From positions 4,648,942 to 4,712,941 of the forward strand of contig NW_023503941.1 in the NCBI RefSeq assembly GCF_014529535.1: a stretch of 64,000 nucleotides of DNA. Direction: 5' to 3'. Made by a program: the position numbers and the translations under genes. Shown piece after piece: positions 11,034 through 21,952 of the stretch (its first letter is position 1; each line of letters opens with the position of its first letter). The notes below the pieces were generated by a model, which ran no database searches, was not told where the DNA came from, and was given only the letters and a program-made list of their open reading frames with translations. The DNA comes from Bradysia coprophila (lineage: Eukaryota; Arthropoda; Insecta; Diptera; Sciaridae).

Positions 11034-12270
11034 TTACAATAAATAAAAATCATCCGCTCTATTACTTCCTAAAGTTCCAAGAATACATGCCGCATTGCCT
11101 CTTTGTATAGCAATAGAAATTTTCTGCAACAGATAATCTTTGGAACGTGGCTCCCCTGATGCTCTCTTCATCAACGATCCCAACTTGTCAATAAATTTCC
11201 TTGTTTCTGGACCCATGCAACCTAATGATTCAAAGGCAAGGGGGGTAAATAAATAGTTTTCTTTAAGACGTATATAATGATTATGCTTAAATCTCTCCGC
11301 TTTATCTGCAATAGACCCTGCTTTCTTAGAGGATTCACTTGTATGAAGGAGCCAAAGTATCACGTATTGTTACATCCCATAAAAGTGATTTTCCATGACT
11401 CCACGGAACTACTGTCATACCATCAGGTCTTTTACCGTCGTCTCTAGAAATACCAGGTGGTTGCAAAATATTGGGAAATCCTGCAGAGGAAAATGCATGA
11501 CCAAAAACATTATTGACAGAATCGTGTTTAGCAATAATCCCTATCTTTAATTTGCACGATAAACCATGCAAACCGTCCTTCTTAACCACAGCACCACAAT
11601 TACACTTGTACTCTTCACACAACTGGGATCCTAAACGAAGACCAACAGCAATTCTCGCTGCATTGTTATCTAATAGTAAACCTAGTTGACTCGATGGGAC
11701 AACCTGCAGCCACTTTGAAGATTCTTTTGTAGATGACGCAAGTAGTCTAGCACGAGTAACAGGTTCACTAGAATCTAACATCTCGCTAAAACTGCTCCTA
11801 ATCACCGGTAGGTCCCAGTTTCGTTGCACCTTTCTCATTTCATCATTATCTGGAATAAAATCGTTAGGAATGGTATCTACTATGCTTGAAATGTCATCAT
11901 CAATTATTCGCAAATTAAATTTACTCAAAATTTCATTCGACAAATCAGATGATGAATACACAGATGACAGATAGGCAGGCATTGCCAAGTCTTCAACTTT
12001 CCGAATCCCCAATCCACCAAAAACTAAAGGAAGAGAAGCTTGATCCCAAGCAAAATCTGACAACCTAACATTCGTAATCGCCTCAAGCGTAGAACGGAAA
12101 ATCTCGTCAACACTTTTCAAACGATCGCGCAGCGAAAAAGTCCTGCAAGTACGCAACAAATAATTAAACCTACAGCTCCCCAAAGACTTCCTAAAAATGC
12201 ACAAAGCCGGATGAACATCCATTAATTTCAAACGGTCGCACATTATTCTCAACGATTCAACCTTGGAAGA
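11034..12270 (-). pseudogene. Retroelement family X, copy 1: C-terminal half, frameshifted
   Basis: Reading leftwards from 12270, the product covers the region downstream of the RT core. It has ASLPLVFGGLGIRKVEDLAM, then a zinc-knuckle-like CNCGAVV...GLHGLSC (CxCG...H...C), then RDDGKRPDGMTVVPW...LLWDVTIRDT, which resembles a PD-(D/E)XK nuclease core. It ends with RSKDYLLQKISIAIQRGNAA and a stop at 11034. One frameshift at about 11345 separates the last ~100 residues. The RT catalytic part is missing, and a long T tract (12307-12324) lies beside the truncation. Copies 2 and 3 are at 13565-15298 and 55323-55605. The nuclease reading is inference from motif order only. Confidence 0.75.
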
Positions 12271-12470
12271 AAAAAAACCCTCTCTAAATCTGACTCAAAA
12301 ATCGGAGTTTTTTTTTTTTTTTTTCACATGCAACTCTTTTGCAACTCTTTATTTTTGCGTGTAACTCTTTTGCAACTCTTTTTTTCAGAATGTAACTCTA
12401 TGCAACTCTTTTCAGTGCGGAACCCCTCGGGGTTTGGTCTCATTTTCTCATCTGTGATGTGAAAAAAAAA
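12271..12470. other. Poly(T) and GCAACTCTTTT repeats
   Basis: An 18-T run at about 12307-12324 is followed by five copies of (T)GCAACTCTTTT. No gene is seen. Confidence 0.5.
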
Positions 12471-12690
12471 TATTGTCTGGTTATCTTTATTTGTTTCAGA
12501 CATCAAAATTATTTGTTTCGGACATCAAATTTGTTTTGGACATCATGCGGAAAGATATCAAAATCTATTTTTTCGACAATCAAATTATTTTTTGAGGATA
12601 AAAATTGCCGAAAACGCAGGATATCAAAATTATTTATTTGGGATATCAAATTCTTTTTTAGAATTATCGATAAAAATACTTCTCGTCGGA
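12471..12690. repeat. Array of (G)ACATCAAAATTATTT units
   Basis: Seven or eight degenerate units with a GGACATCAAATT/GATATCAAAATTATTT core, in one orientation. It is related in style to the GATATC array at 8620-8960. Confidence 0.5.
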
Positions 12691-13564
12691 AAAAAGATGT
12701 TTCAATACTGCGTATGTGGACTTTCGTTCAGTATCTCCACCAAATGATACATTCGTCGTTCAACAGTCGGAGTGAACAGACGTGCTTTGTAATCGCTCAT
12801 AAAATTAAGCAGTTAGCTAATTTAAAAAAAAAAAGTATCAAAACAATAATGTAATATGCATACACTCCAAGTGCAAGTGCAAGTGTTTTACATAATTAAG
12901 TAATATCATAATAGTGCAGTGAAAAAGTTAACAATAACAATAAATTGAACATGTTCTTGAACTAATTAAACAAACAATTATAAATTAACCAAAACAGAAT
13001 ATGACAATATAGTTAGTGAAAATGAACAACTTAAAAAGTTAAATGATGATAATGCAAAAAAAAATAGAGCTCGAAAACTCTATCAAAACAATTCAATCAA
13101 AAAATGCGGAAACTGAACACCGTATAGAATACATCACCTATCTCGAATGTTTAAAAACTCAGGACTACCATTGACACATAAGTGTTTCGTCAAAATTCAT
13201 TCCAATGCTAAATTACAAAACAAAACATTAAAACGATTCTCAATGAAAACACTAGCTTAGCGATAGTCACCTACTTAAAACATCGGTGGTCACGAATATA
13301 CAGAATAATCGGTTAAATCCTACGGTTGAATAAATTAATTTAAAATAATAGATCGACGGTCGATTAGTAAAAATAAAATATTAACTGAAAGAAGTTAAAA
13401 AAAAAGGAAAAATCCTGAATGAGTCATTGATACCAACTAAAATTGAATGATAATCTGATTAGACACGAAATTCAAATGACGTTACTGTAAACAGTCGAAA
13501 GCATTACACAGTCCGTTTGCTTATTCAGACTGTTTTTTGTCTTTTTTACCGCAATCATCTCTAG
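12691..13564. other. AT-rich intergenic DNA
   Basis: Nothing recognised. The right part could be decayed 5' sequence of the retroelement starting at 13565. Confidence 0.4.
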
Positions 13565-15298
13565 AATATCTTTTTTCTTTTACATGCAACGAGAGCTTAT
13601 GCAGAGAATGAGAAGAATTTTCAGAAAATACTGCTCAAGATTGATTATAAAAATGCATTCAATTCATTCGAAAGAGACGCGCTGTTGTCAGAAGTCCGTA
13701 CTGTTACACCATCGTTATTCAAATATCTCTGGCAATGTTACGCGAACACGTCTTATCTCTCATTCAATTCAGTAATTATCGATTCACAAGTTGGAGCACA
13801 GCAGGGTGATCCTACTGGTCCATTGACATTCTGTCTAGCAATTCATCCAATAATCGAAAAGCTCAAATCTGAACTGAATTTATGGTACCTTGATGACGGC
13901 ACTTTGGGTGATTATGCGGATATGGTTCTGGGTGATTTTACCTTGCTGATTGAATTATCAAAGAAAATTGGACTAGAAATCAATCCTTCAAAATGTGAAA
14001 TATTTTTCTGTTCTGGAATAGTTGATGACGAAGTTGTAAAGAAATTTCAATCAGTGGCACATGGAATTCGTGTGACATCGAAAGAAGAGCTAAACCTTTT
14101 GGGTGCTCCAATTCTAGATGAAGGTTTCAACAAAATGTTAAATGCACACACTGCGTACGTTCTACTGAAACACTGTTTTGCAATACCGAAATTGACGTAT
14201 TTCATGCGCACAAAGCCCACTTGGAAATTCAAAAACTTTTTATCAACAATTGATAACGGGCTCAGACAAACACTAGAAACAATCATGAACGTTAGCCTAA
14301 ATGAGACACAATGGTTGCAAGCATCATTACCAGTCAAATTTGGTGGTCTTGGTATTCGGCGTTTTCAAGATATTTCATTTCCTGCCTTTCTCAGCTCAAT
14401 CCATGGAGTAAGCGTTCTTGTCTCTCATATTTTACAAAATCCAGATGAAAACCTTACTTACATTGCGAATGATGCATTACTGGAATGGAACTCTTTCAAC
14501 AGTGAGATTCCTGAGGCAAAAGAGTATCAGAAAAACTGGGACTTAATAAACACAAAGCGTATAATCACCGAAAACTTAACATTCACACTGCCATTGGACA
14601 TAGCAAGATTTAATGCGCTTCAACACAAAGAATCGAACGCTTGGTTGAATGCGTATCCGTCTCCAAACATAGGAACTTTCATGGACAACAGCACATTCCG
14701 TATATGTATTGCTCTTCGGCTGGGTCGCAAAGTTTGCGAAAAGCTTACTTGCTCTTGTGGTTCAATCGTTCATGAAAATGGATTACACGCTCTAAGTTGT
14801 CCAAAGAACACCGCAAGCTGGATTGCAAAACATGGAGAAATGAACGACATCATTCATCGGTCTATAACGTGTATCAATGTGCCTTCGAAATTGGAACCGA
14901 ATGGGCTTTCGAGAGACGATGGGAAACGACCCGATGGTATAACATTAATTCCATGGGGAAAAGGACAGTCAATGGTTTGGGACGCCACTTGTATCGATAC
15001 AGTAGCTGACAGTTACATACACCTATCTCTAACGCAATCAGATTCAGCAGCAGAATTTGCGCAAAATCGAAAGCATGGGCTCTATTCGTATATAAAATCT
15101 CAAAATTATAAGTTCGTAGCATTTGCAGTGGAATCTTTCGGACCATGGTCAAGCGATTCGATCAATTTAATTAAACAAATCGGCAAGAAATTAATTCAAA
15201 CGACTGGAGATCGCCGCTCAAAGAATTTTCTAATTCAACGAATTTCTTTGGCAATTTAAAGGGGAAATGCCAGTTGTGTCCAGAATATCCTTCCGTCT
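13565..15298 (+). pseudogene. Retroelement family X, copy 2: RT core plus C-terminal domain
   Basis: The frame is open from 13565 to a stop at 15257-15259. RT motif A is LKIDYKNAFNSFERDALL (about 13635-13690), motif B is VGAQQGDPTGPLTF (about 13790-13830), and motif C is LWYLDDGTLG (about 13880-13910). Downstream are SLPVKFGGLGIRRFQD, a CSCGSIV...GLHALSC zinc knuckle, RDDGKRPDGITLIPW...MVWDATCIDT, and RSKNFLIQRISLAI. The frame then hits TAA where copies 1 and 3 have CAA (Q). It would read on as RGNASC, so a single substitution explains the stop. The fingers region and everything 5' of it are missing. The 3' end abuts a Penelope-like fragment on the opposite strand. Confidence 0.82.
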
Positions 15299-15299
15299 T

Positions 15300-15752
15300 G
15301 CAAACAGTTCTGAATTTTTCAAACAAACCTTTAACGTACGGTACAGCAACAATCGGTAATTTTTCTTTTTCTTTCGTTGAGTCTTTTTTGGGTTTACGGA
15401 ACTTTTCTTGTGCTGCTAAGATCAAATTTTCCACCAATTTTTGCGGGTAAAGATTCCTTGCCAAAGTTGATCTTAACAAATCCAAATTCTTATTGTGGAA
15501 TTCCGGTTCTTCTCAGTTAATAAGGTGACAGTGTTCCGTTTGTACGTTGACGGTAAATGCGATTTAAAATTCAAGTAGTGTCCGGACCAAGTATCCTTGT
15601 GATACCAATCGGTTTTGATGCTTCGGTTGTCTCGTATGCACAACACTTCCAGAAACGATATTCGTTGATTTAGCTCTTCTTCCACTGTGAATTGGATGTG
15701 CTTGTTGTATTTGTTATAAGCATCTTTCATCTCGTTCGCTTTGTCTGCTGGC
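15300..15752 (-). pseudogene. Penelope-like retroelement fragment, minus strand
   Basis: From right to left the fragment encodes ADKANEMKDAYNKYNKHIQF, EELNQRISFLEV, then NWYHK-type connector residues DWYHKDTWSGHYLNFKSHLP and STYKRNT. After a frameshift near 15480 it reads ARNLYPQKLVENLI and VPYVKGLFEKF. These match the order of the plus-strand remnant at 4498-5592. The catalytic YVDD and the GIY-YIG parts are absent. The reading frame is broken. Confidence 0.75.
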
Positions 15753-15754
15753 AC

Positions 15755-16136
15755 TGCTGATCGGTTCGAAAACTCCAAATGGAACAAGAGCTGGAGTGTA
15801 TGCCACCGAAACGGGGCTAGGCAATTCCTTCCACCTGGGAGAGATCGCCAGCGAGATTTGCTCAAAATGGACCGAAATCGTATTAGAAGAGTAGAAGAGG
15901 AGCGAATACGGGACATTGCGGGCTGAATCGGCACATGAATAAGTTGAGGCTTTCGGACACTCCGAGATGTTCCTGCGATCTAGAAGAAGAAACGGGTGCA
16001 CACTTGATATGTGATTGCCCCAAATTTCTTCAACGAAGACGCAGGATGTTCGGAGACTACGAGGTGGTTCCAATTGCTGCAATAGGACCTGACATCTTAG
16101 ACAGGTTCCTATCGGCAACAGGAAGGCTGGCCTGAT
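15755..16136 (+). pseudogene. Non-LTR retrotransposon 3' end (zinc-knuckle region)
   Basis: After frame-broken upstream sequence, the frame around 15915-16135 gives TGHCGLNRHMNKL, CSCDLEEETGAHLICDCP and KFLQRRRRMFG. This is the TGHxxLNxHL ... CxC...E...H...CP signature found after RNase H at the 3' end of many LINEs. Translation stops at 16133-16135. It is a 5'-truncated, frameshifted relic. Confidence 0.7.
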
Positions 16137-16747
16137 TTACATGATGACCGGGAATGGAAACAAAGGATCAACAGATCTGCGTTTCGAGATCTTAAATGAT
16201 CGTCCCAAACTGATAAATCTAAATCTATCTTCACGCGATGATACAACTTCGCTTAGTTCATTGATGTCTCCAAAATTACCATCACATCGGATTGTTCGGT
16301 GACATAAAAGTGATTTAACAGTCATAAGAGGACCTCCTTTCAAACATTTTGTCAATCTCAAAATGTTTTTTTTCGCTGGTTTAATGACACGTCGATCACT
16401 TTATGCTGGAGAAAATTTTAAAAGTCCCAAATCCAAAACACATTCAAAATTTTCATAGAAAAGTCGTAAAATTCCAAAGTTCTTACTAGTGGAACCTCTG
16501 GATGAGGAATTGGGAACATAATTTACAACAGAAACAACTTCCTACATCATAACAGCAAGTTTCCTAACAGAATAAAAATGTATTTTTGGTGAAAATCTTG
16601 AAAATTATTATTTTCTGTATACGTGAGAGTGTATTGGTGAGCTATGATATGAATCGGTCGGTAGGGAAAGCAAACGGTAGAGAAGGAAAGTAACGGTTGG
16701 GAAGGAATGCACCAACACACTCTCACTATTACAGAAAAACATCTTTC
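16137..16747. other. Intergenic DNA, nothing recognised
   Basis: No protein-like frame or terminal repeat is seen. It may include the 3' untranslated part of the LINE fragment. Confidence 0.4.
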
Positions 16748-16834
16748 AAAATACCCCAATACACACTCGATGTGTGTTTTCGCTTGGGCTTCGCCCGCGC
16801 GTGCACACACATCTTGTGTGTATTGGGGTATGTT
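16748..16834. repeat. Inverted repeat AAAATACCCCAATACACAC / GTGTGTATTGGGGTATGTT
   Basis: Two 19-bp arms (16748-16766 and 16816-16834) flank a GC-rich core containing GCTTGGGCTTCGCCCGCGC. It is a small MITE-like hairpin. Confidence 0.6.
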
Positions 16835-17060
16835 GAAATATACTATTTTTCATTCCAAGCATTATATGGTAAAGATAGGGACTACTTACATACCTTATTT
16901 CTGTAGAGAATTTCATGGCGAACAAATCCTCGTTTAATTGTAAAAATTATATTTCACGAGTTATCTCATTTTGAAGCTCAACTTTTTTTCTGACATTGCG
17001 GAAAAGCTCGGATAAGTCGTTTGAAAATGGAAAATTCGGAAAACAAAATGTATCAAAAAA

Positions 17061-17270
17061 CGAGCCGTCAGAACAGTCGGAGCGTTTGCTGCGACTGATC
17101 CCCGTACGAACCCGTCTATTGCGTACGTGACCCTAGTTTGTCGGTCGCCCTACTCTTACCGTAAGCCTACTGCGCCCGTAAACGTCGGTAAAGTAAAATT
17201 CTTATGAAATGTGTACGTCTTAAAAATTGCGCATAGCGCAATTACGAAGCCCCGTACGATGTTCCTTTCA
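17061..17270. repeat. Module R1, copy c
   Basis: Begins GAGCCGTCAGAACAGTCGG and ends TTGCGCATAGCGCAA...GCCCCGTACGATGTTCC. It is nearly collinear with copy b at 8971-9180. Confidence 0.7.
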
Positions 17271-17699
17271 AATGTTACACAAATTTCGAATTGACCTAAA
17301 ATTTTATCAGTCCTAGGACCCAAACTTAAATATTTTGAACAATTAACCTAAATTACCTATAAATAAACAATTTACTGATAAATATGCTAGTATATAGCTC
17401 AAAAGAACTATCTACACCGTTATATAGTTCAATATATGTATATTTATATGTAGATATCAGGGCCTATTTTAAGGAAATTAAATTTCCGAAAATTCTTAAA
17501 TTTTCCATCACATTTCGTCATTTTATCTAAAAACACAACAGATTGCTTCGTAAATGTTGTTTTTACTGCCTTTTTAGTTGTTTTTCATATCTTTGAGCTT
17601 AACTTATTACTTTGGAATGAGATCTAACAGAAAACAAAATTTAGAAATTTTAAGATTTTTTTTTGAAATTTTGGAAATTTTTGGGAATTAAATTCACTC

Positions 17700-19115
17700 A
17701 CTTCCCACTATATCAGTAACCTTGTAAGTATCATTTTCACCGATTTATAATGTTTTTACAAAAATCCAAAATGGAGGCCGATGGCCATTTTGTTAGGAGG
17801 TGGAAAGTAGTAGGGCTGCTTAACATTCGTTAGTACCTTTCAAAAAAAAATGAAATTCGGTCAAATCTTACTCGAGATATTAGCAAAAAACACCACCTTC
17901 ACTGTACGGCCGAGTAGCCACATATAAGCTGACTCCAAGAGACCTAGCTTACGCTCGGGCGAACCGAATTTCATAAACTTTTTTTTCCCTGATTGGTACG
18001 GTCGTATGAGTTCGCACGTTCATAGGTAGTTGTGACGTAGGTCCTATACTAAAAAAATACAAAAATTTGTTTGGGGACAAAGCAACATGTGATGTGGTGT
18101 AAGCACACTGTGACAGTAAGTGGACCTTTACACAAAGCCGTATGCGAGATTTCCAATGCTGCATTACGACGCGAGATTTAAAAATGTTTATTTATAAAAT
18201 CTTACCGTTCTTCGAAGTTTTTGTGACTGGTGAAAGGTGATCAAAAACCGAAAACTTGTATTTTTCTTACCAAAATTTCTCGAGGTATACGAGCCATACA
18301 GGGTCGTGTGGGGTGTCATTTAAAAGGTAATCACATGTACTATTGAGCCGAATGGAGACTCATTGGTTTTCGAATTAATCCACACTGAAATATGTGCAGT
18401 TGAAGTTTTCAACCGAAATTTTTTTACTCCTATTTTTTTCCTACTATTAAAATGCTATTTGCAAAAAATGTAAGAAACTTAACATGCAAAAATCTGTAGC
18501 TGTGGAAAAAACCATTCAAATTTCAAATCTGTTAATGCGCCGGTTAATTAAACGCATCCTTTACTATCTGACAGATTGAAATTTTGAAATGTCACGAAAT
18601 ACTAAAAACTGCAATGAAAGTCTAGAACAGGTATGGTCGATCGGCGAATTCGTCTTAAACGCACTCACATTTTATGTCAAAATAATATGAAAATGAGTGC
18701 GTTTAAGTACGAAAATCAAATTTTTATGTCCTCCAGGCGGACAATAGACCATACCTGTTTTACACTTTCATTGAAAAACTGTGCATTTCATTTTTGAACA
18801 AACTGTAGGGTCTTTTTTTTCTAAATTTTTGAAATTATGTTCTCCGGAGCGTGAGCTAGGTCTCTTGGAGTGAGCACTTATCTGGCTACTCGGCCGTACA
18901 GTGAACGTGGAGTATTTTGTCAATTTCTCGAGTAAATTTTGACCGAATTTCATGAATTTTTTTTTGTTTGAAAGGTATTAATGAATGTAAAGCGTCGGTA
19001 CTATTTTCGGTTTCCTAACAAAATGGCTGCCGGTGGCCATATTGGATTTTAATAAAAGTGATATATATTGGGAAAAATGGTACTTAGAGTGTTTCTGTTA
19101 ACATGGAAATAATTT
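17700..19115. mobile_element. Large foldback element, 1.4 kb
   Basis: The left arm (about 17700-17965) contains GGCCGATGGCCATTTTGTTAG, CTCGAGATATTAGC, CTGTACGGCCGAGTAGCCA and CCAAGAGACCTAGCTTACGC. The right arm (about 18838-19115) has these in inverted order (GCGTGAGCTAGGTCTCTTGG, TGGCTACTCGGCCGTACAG). The centre holds a second hairpin, 18612-18772, with arms TGAAAGTCTAGAACAGGTAT and its complement. No transposase frame is seen. Fragments of the arm recur near 33235 and 60930. Confidence 0.7.
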
Positions 19116-20254
19116 GTTATGTGTGTGGGGTGTTTCAGGCATTCCATATATGGACATCTATATATATCTATATTCACCTATATTGAGCTATATAAAGGCA
19201 TATAGAGCTATATAATAGCATATTCATCTGTGAAATGTTTATTTACAGTGAAATATAGGTAAATATAGCGATATATAGCTGTCTATATTGCCTCCGGCAA
19301 TTTATTTGTATATGATAACAAGGCAAAGAGTGGATAATGTAAGTCATTTTAAAGGGCGAATAGCTTTTCAGTAGAGAATGAAGTAAAAGAAATGAAGAGT
19401 TTCACAATAAATGCTTTTGATACGAATATGTGTTTCGTACGGATAGAGAGTGGTTTTGGCTTCTAGGGTCGAAGTCCTTTCTAGGTACCTATAAAAAGTT
19501 CCACTAGAAAACACGCCCGATTTCGGTAGCCTGTTTTTCAAAAGAATCCCTCTAAATGGATTTTTGTTTGAAAAGCATCGCATTTCCGCACACGTCGTTG
19601 TGTGTAATCACAGTAAATATTTTAGAATCTCCCGTCCCAGTTAGAGGGATTGTTTTGAATTTCGACTGACCGAAATCGGCGCTATTTTTCGGGACTTTTT
19701 TATTTATGCCTAGTTAGGCCTTGGTACCTAGGCCTCAAAAACGGTCTCAGATATTTTTGATCTTCCATACCTGGCTAGTTGTAAGTGGCCAAATGTCGAA
19801 AAATGGAGTTTCGTAGTCCGGATTTCATTTCCGTAAGGTGTCGAGGACACGGGCTTGTATGGGCTCGTTGGAAAGCTGATGTCGAGTACTACCGGGGCAA
19901 ATATTAGAATCTTTTGTTACTCCATGATGAAATTGTTCATCAACACGGGCAAATTCACAAAATAAGAAAAAAAGTGTATGGGGTGGGGAAGCTCCGACTT
20001 AACTGACCATCGTTTTGAACTACCCTAAGGTCCCTCTATTTACAGCAATCAATTTTTGGGTACATTTTCGGTAAAACTTTATTTTTGTTAAAATCACGCA
20101 AATGCGGATACACAAAAACCCTATTTTAATATTTTACAATCTATTTGATTAAATAATTTAATTACAAATAATGTACTTTAGTGCTTCAGGCCCACTATAT
20201 ATCACAAATTCATTAATTTCTAAAGAAAGAAGAGATCTGATACGACTGGTTACT
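19116..20254. other. Intergenic DNA with TATA/CTATAT repeats at its left
   Basis: At 19155-19290 there are many ATATAGCTATAT-type units, like those at 17385-17455. Beyond 19300 no gene is recognised. The right end includes the 3' flank of the lectin gene. Confidence 0.4.
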
Positions 20255-21433
20255 TCAGACAATTTGAGTGCCAGTATTCCACAGCGCCATGCCATCCGCG
20301 TTATAGATAACAAGGTTCCGATCCGGTTGGAATATAAGTAAAGCGCTACCTTGATTATGAGTTCCACTGTTCCACACAGCAGTGCCACTACTTGTGTAAA
20401 TGACCAAATTGCCGTCATTTTGGAAGACAAAATAGTTTCCTAGGCCCGTTGTTGCAGTATACCAAAGCGCAATATTGTTACTATCGTATATTACTGCGTT
20501 TCCATCTTCTTGAAATACAAAGAATCCGCCCGGAACGTCACATCGATTGCCCATAACTATTTCCTGACCTGGTGTCCACTGGCAAATTTCAGGAGCGGGT
20601 GGTGTGCTTGGAGGACCTTGAGTTGTTGTTGTAGTGGGTGTGGTTGTAGTTGGTGCAGTTGTAGTGGGTGTGGTTGTAGTTGGCGTTGTTGTAGTGGGTG
20701 TGGTTGTAGTTGGTGTTGTTGTAGTGGGTGTGGTTGTAGTTGGTGTGGTTGTAGTTGGTGTGGTTGTAGTTGGTGTTGTTGTAGTTGGTACGTGAGTCCC
20801 ACTATTCCATAAAGCTACCCACTCTGGTTTATAGATCACAAGATTCCTATCCCGTTGAAATATGAGCAGATTGGCACCCTGGTCATGAGTCTGACTATTC
20901 CACACTGCGGAACCTCTAGCAGAGTACATTACTAAGTTGCCGTCACTTTGAAAAACAAAACGGTGTCCCATTCCAGCTGTATCGGTGTTCCACAGCTGTA
21001 CATTGTTGCTATCATAGATCACGGCGTTTCCGTCAAACTGAAATACGAACAGGCCATCTGGAACGACACAGCGATTACCCATAGCTATTTCTTGGCCTGG
21101 TGTCCATTGGCATTCATCTGGAAGGGCTGGTGTGCTAGGCGTTAGTTCCGTGGTCGTGCTGGTGCTGAGAGCTGTTGTTGTTGTTGGCGGTGTTACGGTC
21201 GTTTTCTTGTCACAATTGACATTTCTCGGCCAATCACAATAATCCTTCGCAGGATTGAAATATAGTCCGTTGGGACATTGGAGTTCAACCAATTGCCCAT
21301 GAACACAATGATAGAATAAGCGGCAGCTACTTGAATGTACGTATAAGTCTCCATGAATACAATCGGAGAAAATTAATTTCACTTGAACAAAGATCGCAAC
21401 TACTGCCAGCGCCAATTTGCTTTTTGAAAACAT
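20255..21433 (-). CDS. Secreted chitin-binding protein with two bulb-type lectin domains
   Basis: A single uninterrupted frame of 392 residues. Residues 1-24 form a signal peptide. Residues 25-74 contain six cysteines (C25, 37, 43, 53, 66, 74) with the CBM14/peritrophin-A spacing, which binds chitin in arthropod matrices. A Thr/Pro linker (77-105) leads to a bulb-type (B_lectin) domain at about 108-215, built from QxDxNxVxY units: [20 protein letters not shown] and the degenerate [16 protein letters not shown]-repeat linker (about 216-280) separates a second B_lectin domain (about 285-392) with [20 protein letters not shown] and [10 protein letters not shown]. In both domains the third site has R for G. 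The usual ligand of such sites is mannose. The product is probably extracellular, in gut lumen, peritrophic matrix or cuticle. A TATA box lies upstream at 21521-21528. The domain pairing is unusual; function is inferred. Confidence 0.93.
   Translation of the reverse strand: MFSKSKLALAVVAIFVQVKLIFSDCIHGDLYVHSSSCRLFYHCVHGQLVELQCPNGLYFNPAKDYCDWPRNVNCDKKTTVTPPTTTTALSTSTTTELTPSTPALPDECQWTPGQEIAMGNRCVVPDGLFVFQFDGNAVIYDSNNVQLWNTDTAGMGHRFVFQSDGNLVMYSARGSAVWNSQTHDQGANLLIFQRDRNLVIYKPEWVALWNSGTHVPTTTTPTTTTPTTTTPTTTTPTTTTPTTTTPTTTTPTTTTPTTTAPTTTTPTTTTTQGPPSTPPAPEICQWTPGQEIVMGNRCDVPGGFFVFQEDGNAVIYDSNNIALWYTATTGLGNYFVFQNDGNLVIYTSSGTAVWNSGTHNQGSALLIFQPDRNLVIYNADGMALWNTGTQIV
20620..20795 (-). repeat. Minisatellite encoding the PTTTT linker
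   Basis: On the plus strand, GGTGTGGTTGTAGTTGGTG-type units (15- and 30-bp periods) repeat about 11 times and encode (PTTTT)n in the gene above. Such linkers are usually O-glycosylated and length-polymorphic. Confidence 0.85.
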
Positions 21434-21520
21434 TTTTCGTTAGTTTAAATTCAACTATTAAGCTTACAATTCAGGAGGATTAATAATGAAAGTGATACTG
21501 GTATGCTACCTGTCCAATAG

Positions 21521-21528
21521 CTTATATA
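21521..21528 (-). promoter_or_regulatory. TATA box (TATATAAG) of the lectin gene
   Basis: On the minus strand TATATAAG lies about 90 bp upstream of the ATG at 21433, which leaves room for a start site some 30 bp downstream and a 5' UTR of about 60 nt. Confidence 0.55.
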
Positions 21529-21529
21529 C

Positions 21530-21952
21530 GAACGAAATGGTTGTTGTTTTGTATTGATAAGATTAACAATTGTAATTGACTGACTGACTCGCGATTAACT
21601 TCTGGCTAATCAATTTCATGAACCACTTGACTTTGAAAATGATAACTTAATCGCAAGACCGGACATGTACCAATACCAATTCAGACCAACACCAGAGATT
21701 TTAAAGTTTTTTCAAGAAAACAATTGTTGAAATTTGGACTCTTATCTCTCAGCCCATTGCATTATCGAAAGTGCTAACGGATATAGCAGGAAGAGACATT
21801 ACACTTCATAATCACCACATCATTGTCTCGATTTACAGCACCGCAGTGACAAAACTTCAAATTGCCTGTAAAGTCCGAGACCCTCCTAATAGAACAAAAT
21901 GACAAAGAAAAATGGAACACCTAGTTCGCTAAAGACTCATTCATTGGAACTT
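21530..21952. other. Upstream flank of the lectin gene
   Basis: No repeat termini or coding signal were recognised. Confidence 0.4.

Noticed and set aside
20510-20812. Cysteine/serine-rich plus-strand frame opposite the lectin gene
   Set aside because: Antisense shadow of the PTTTT linker.
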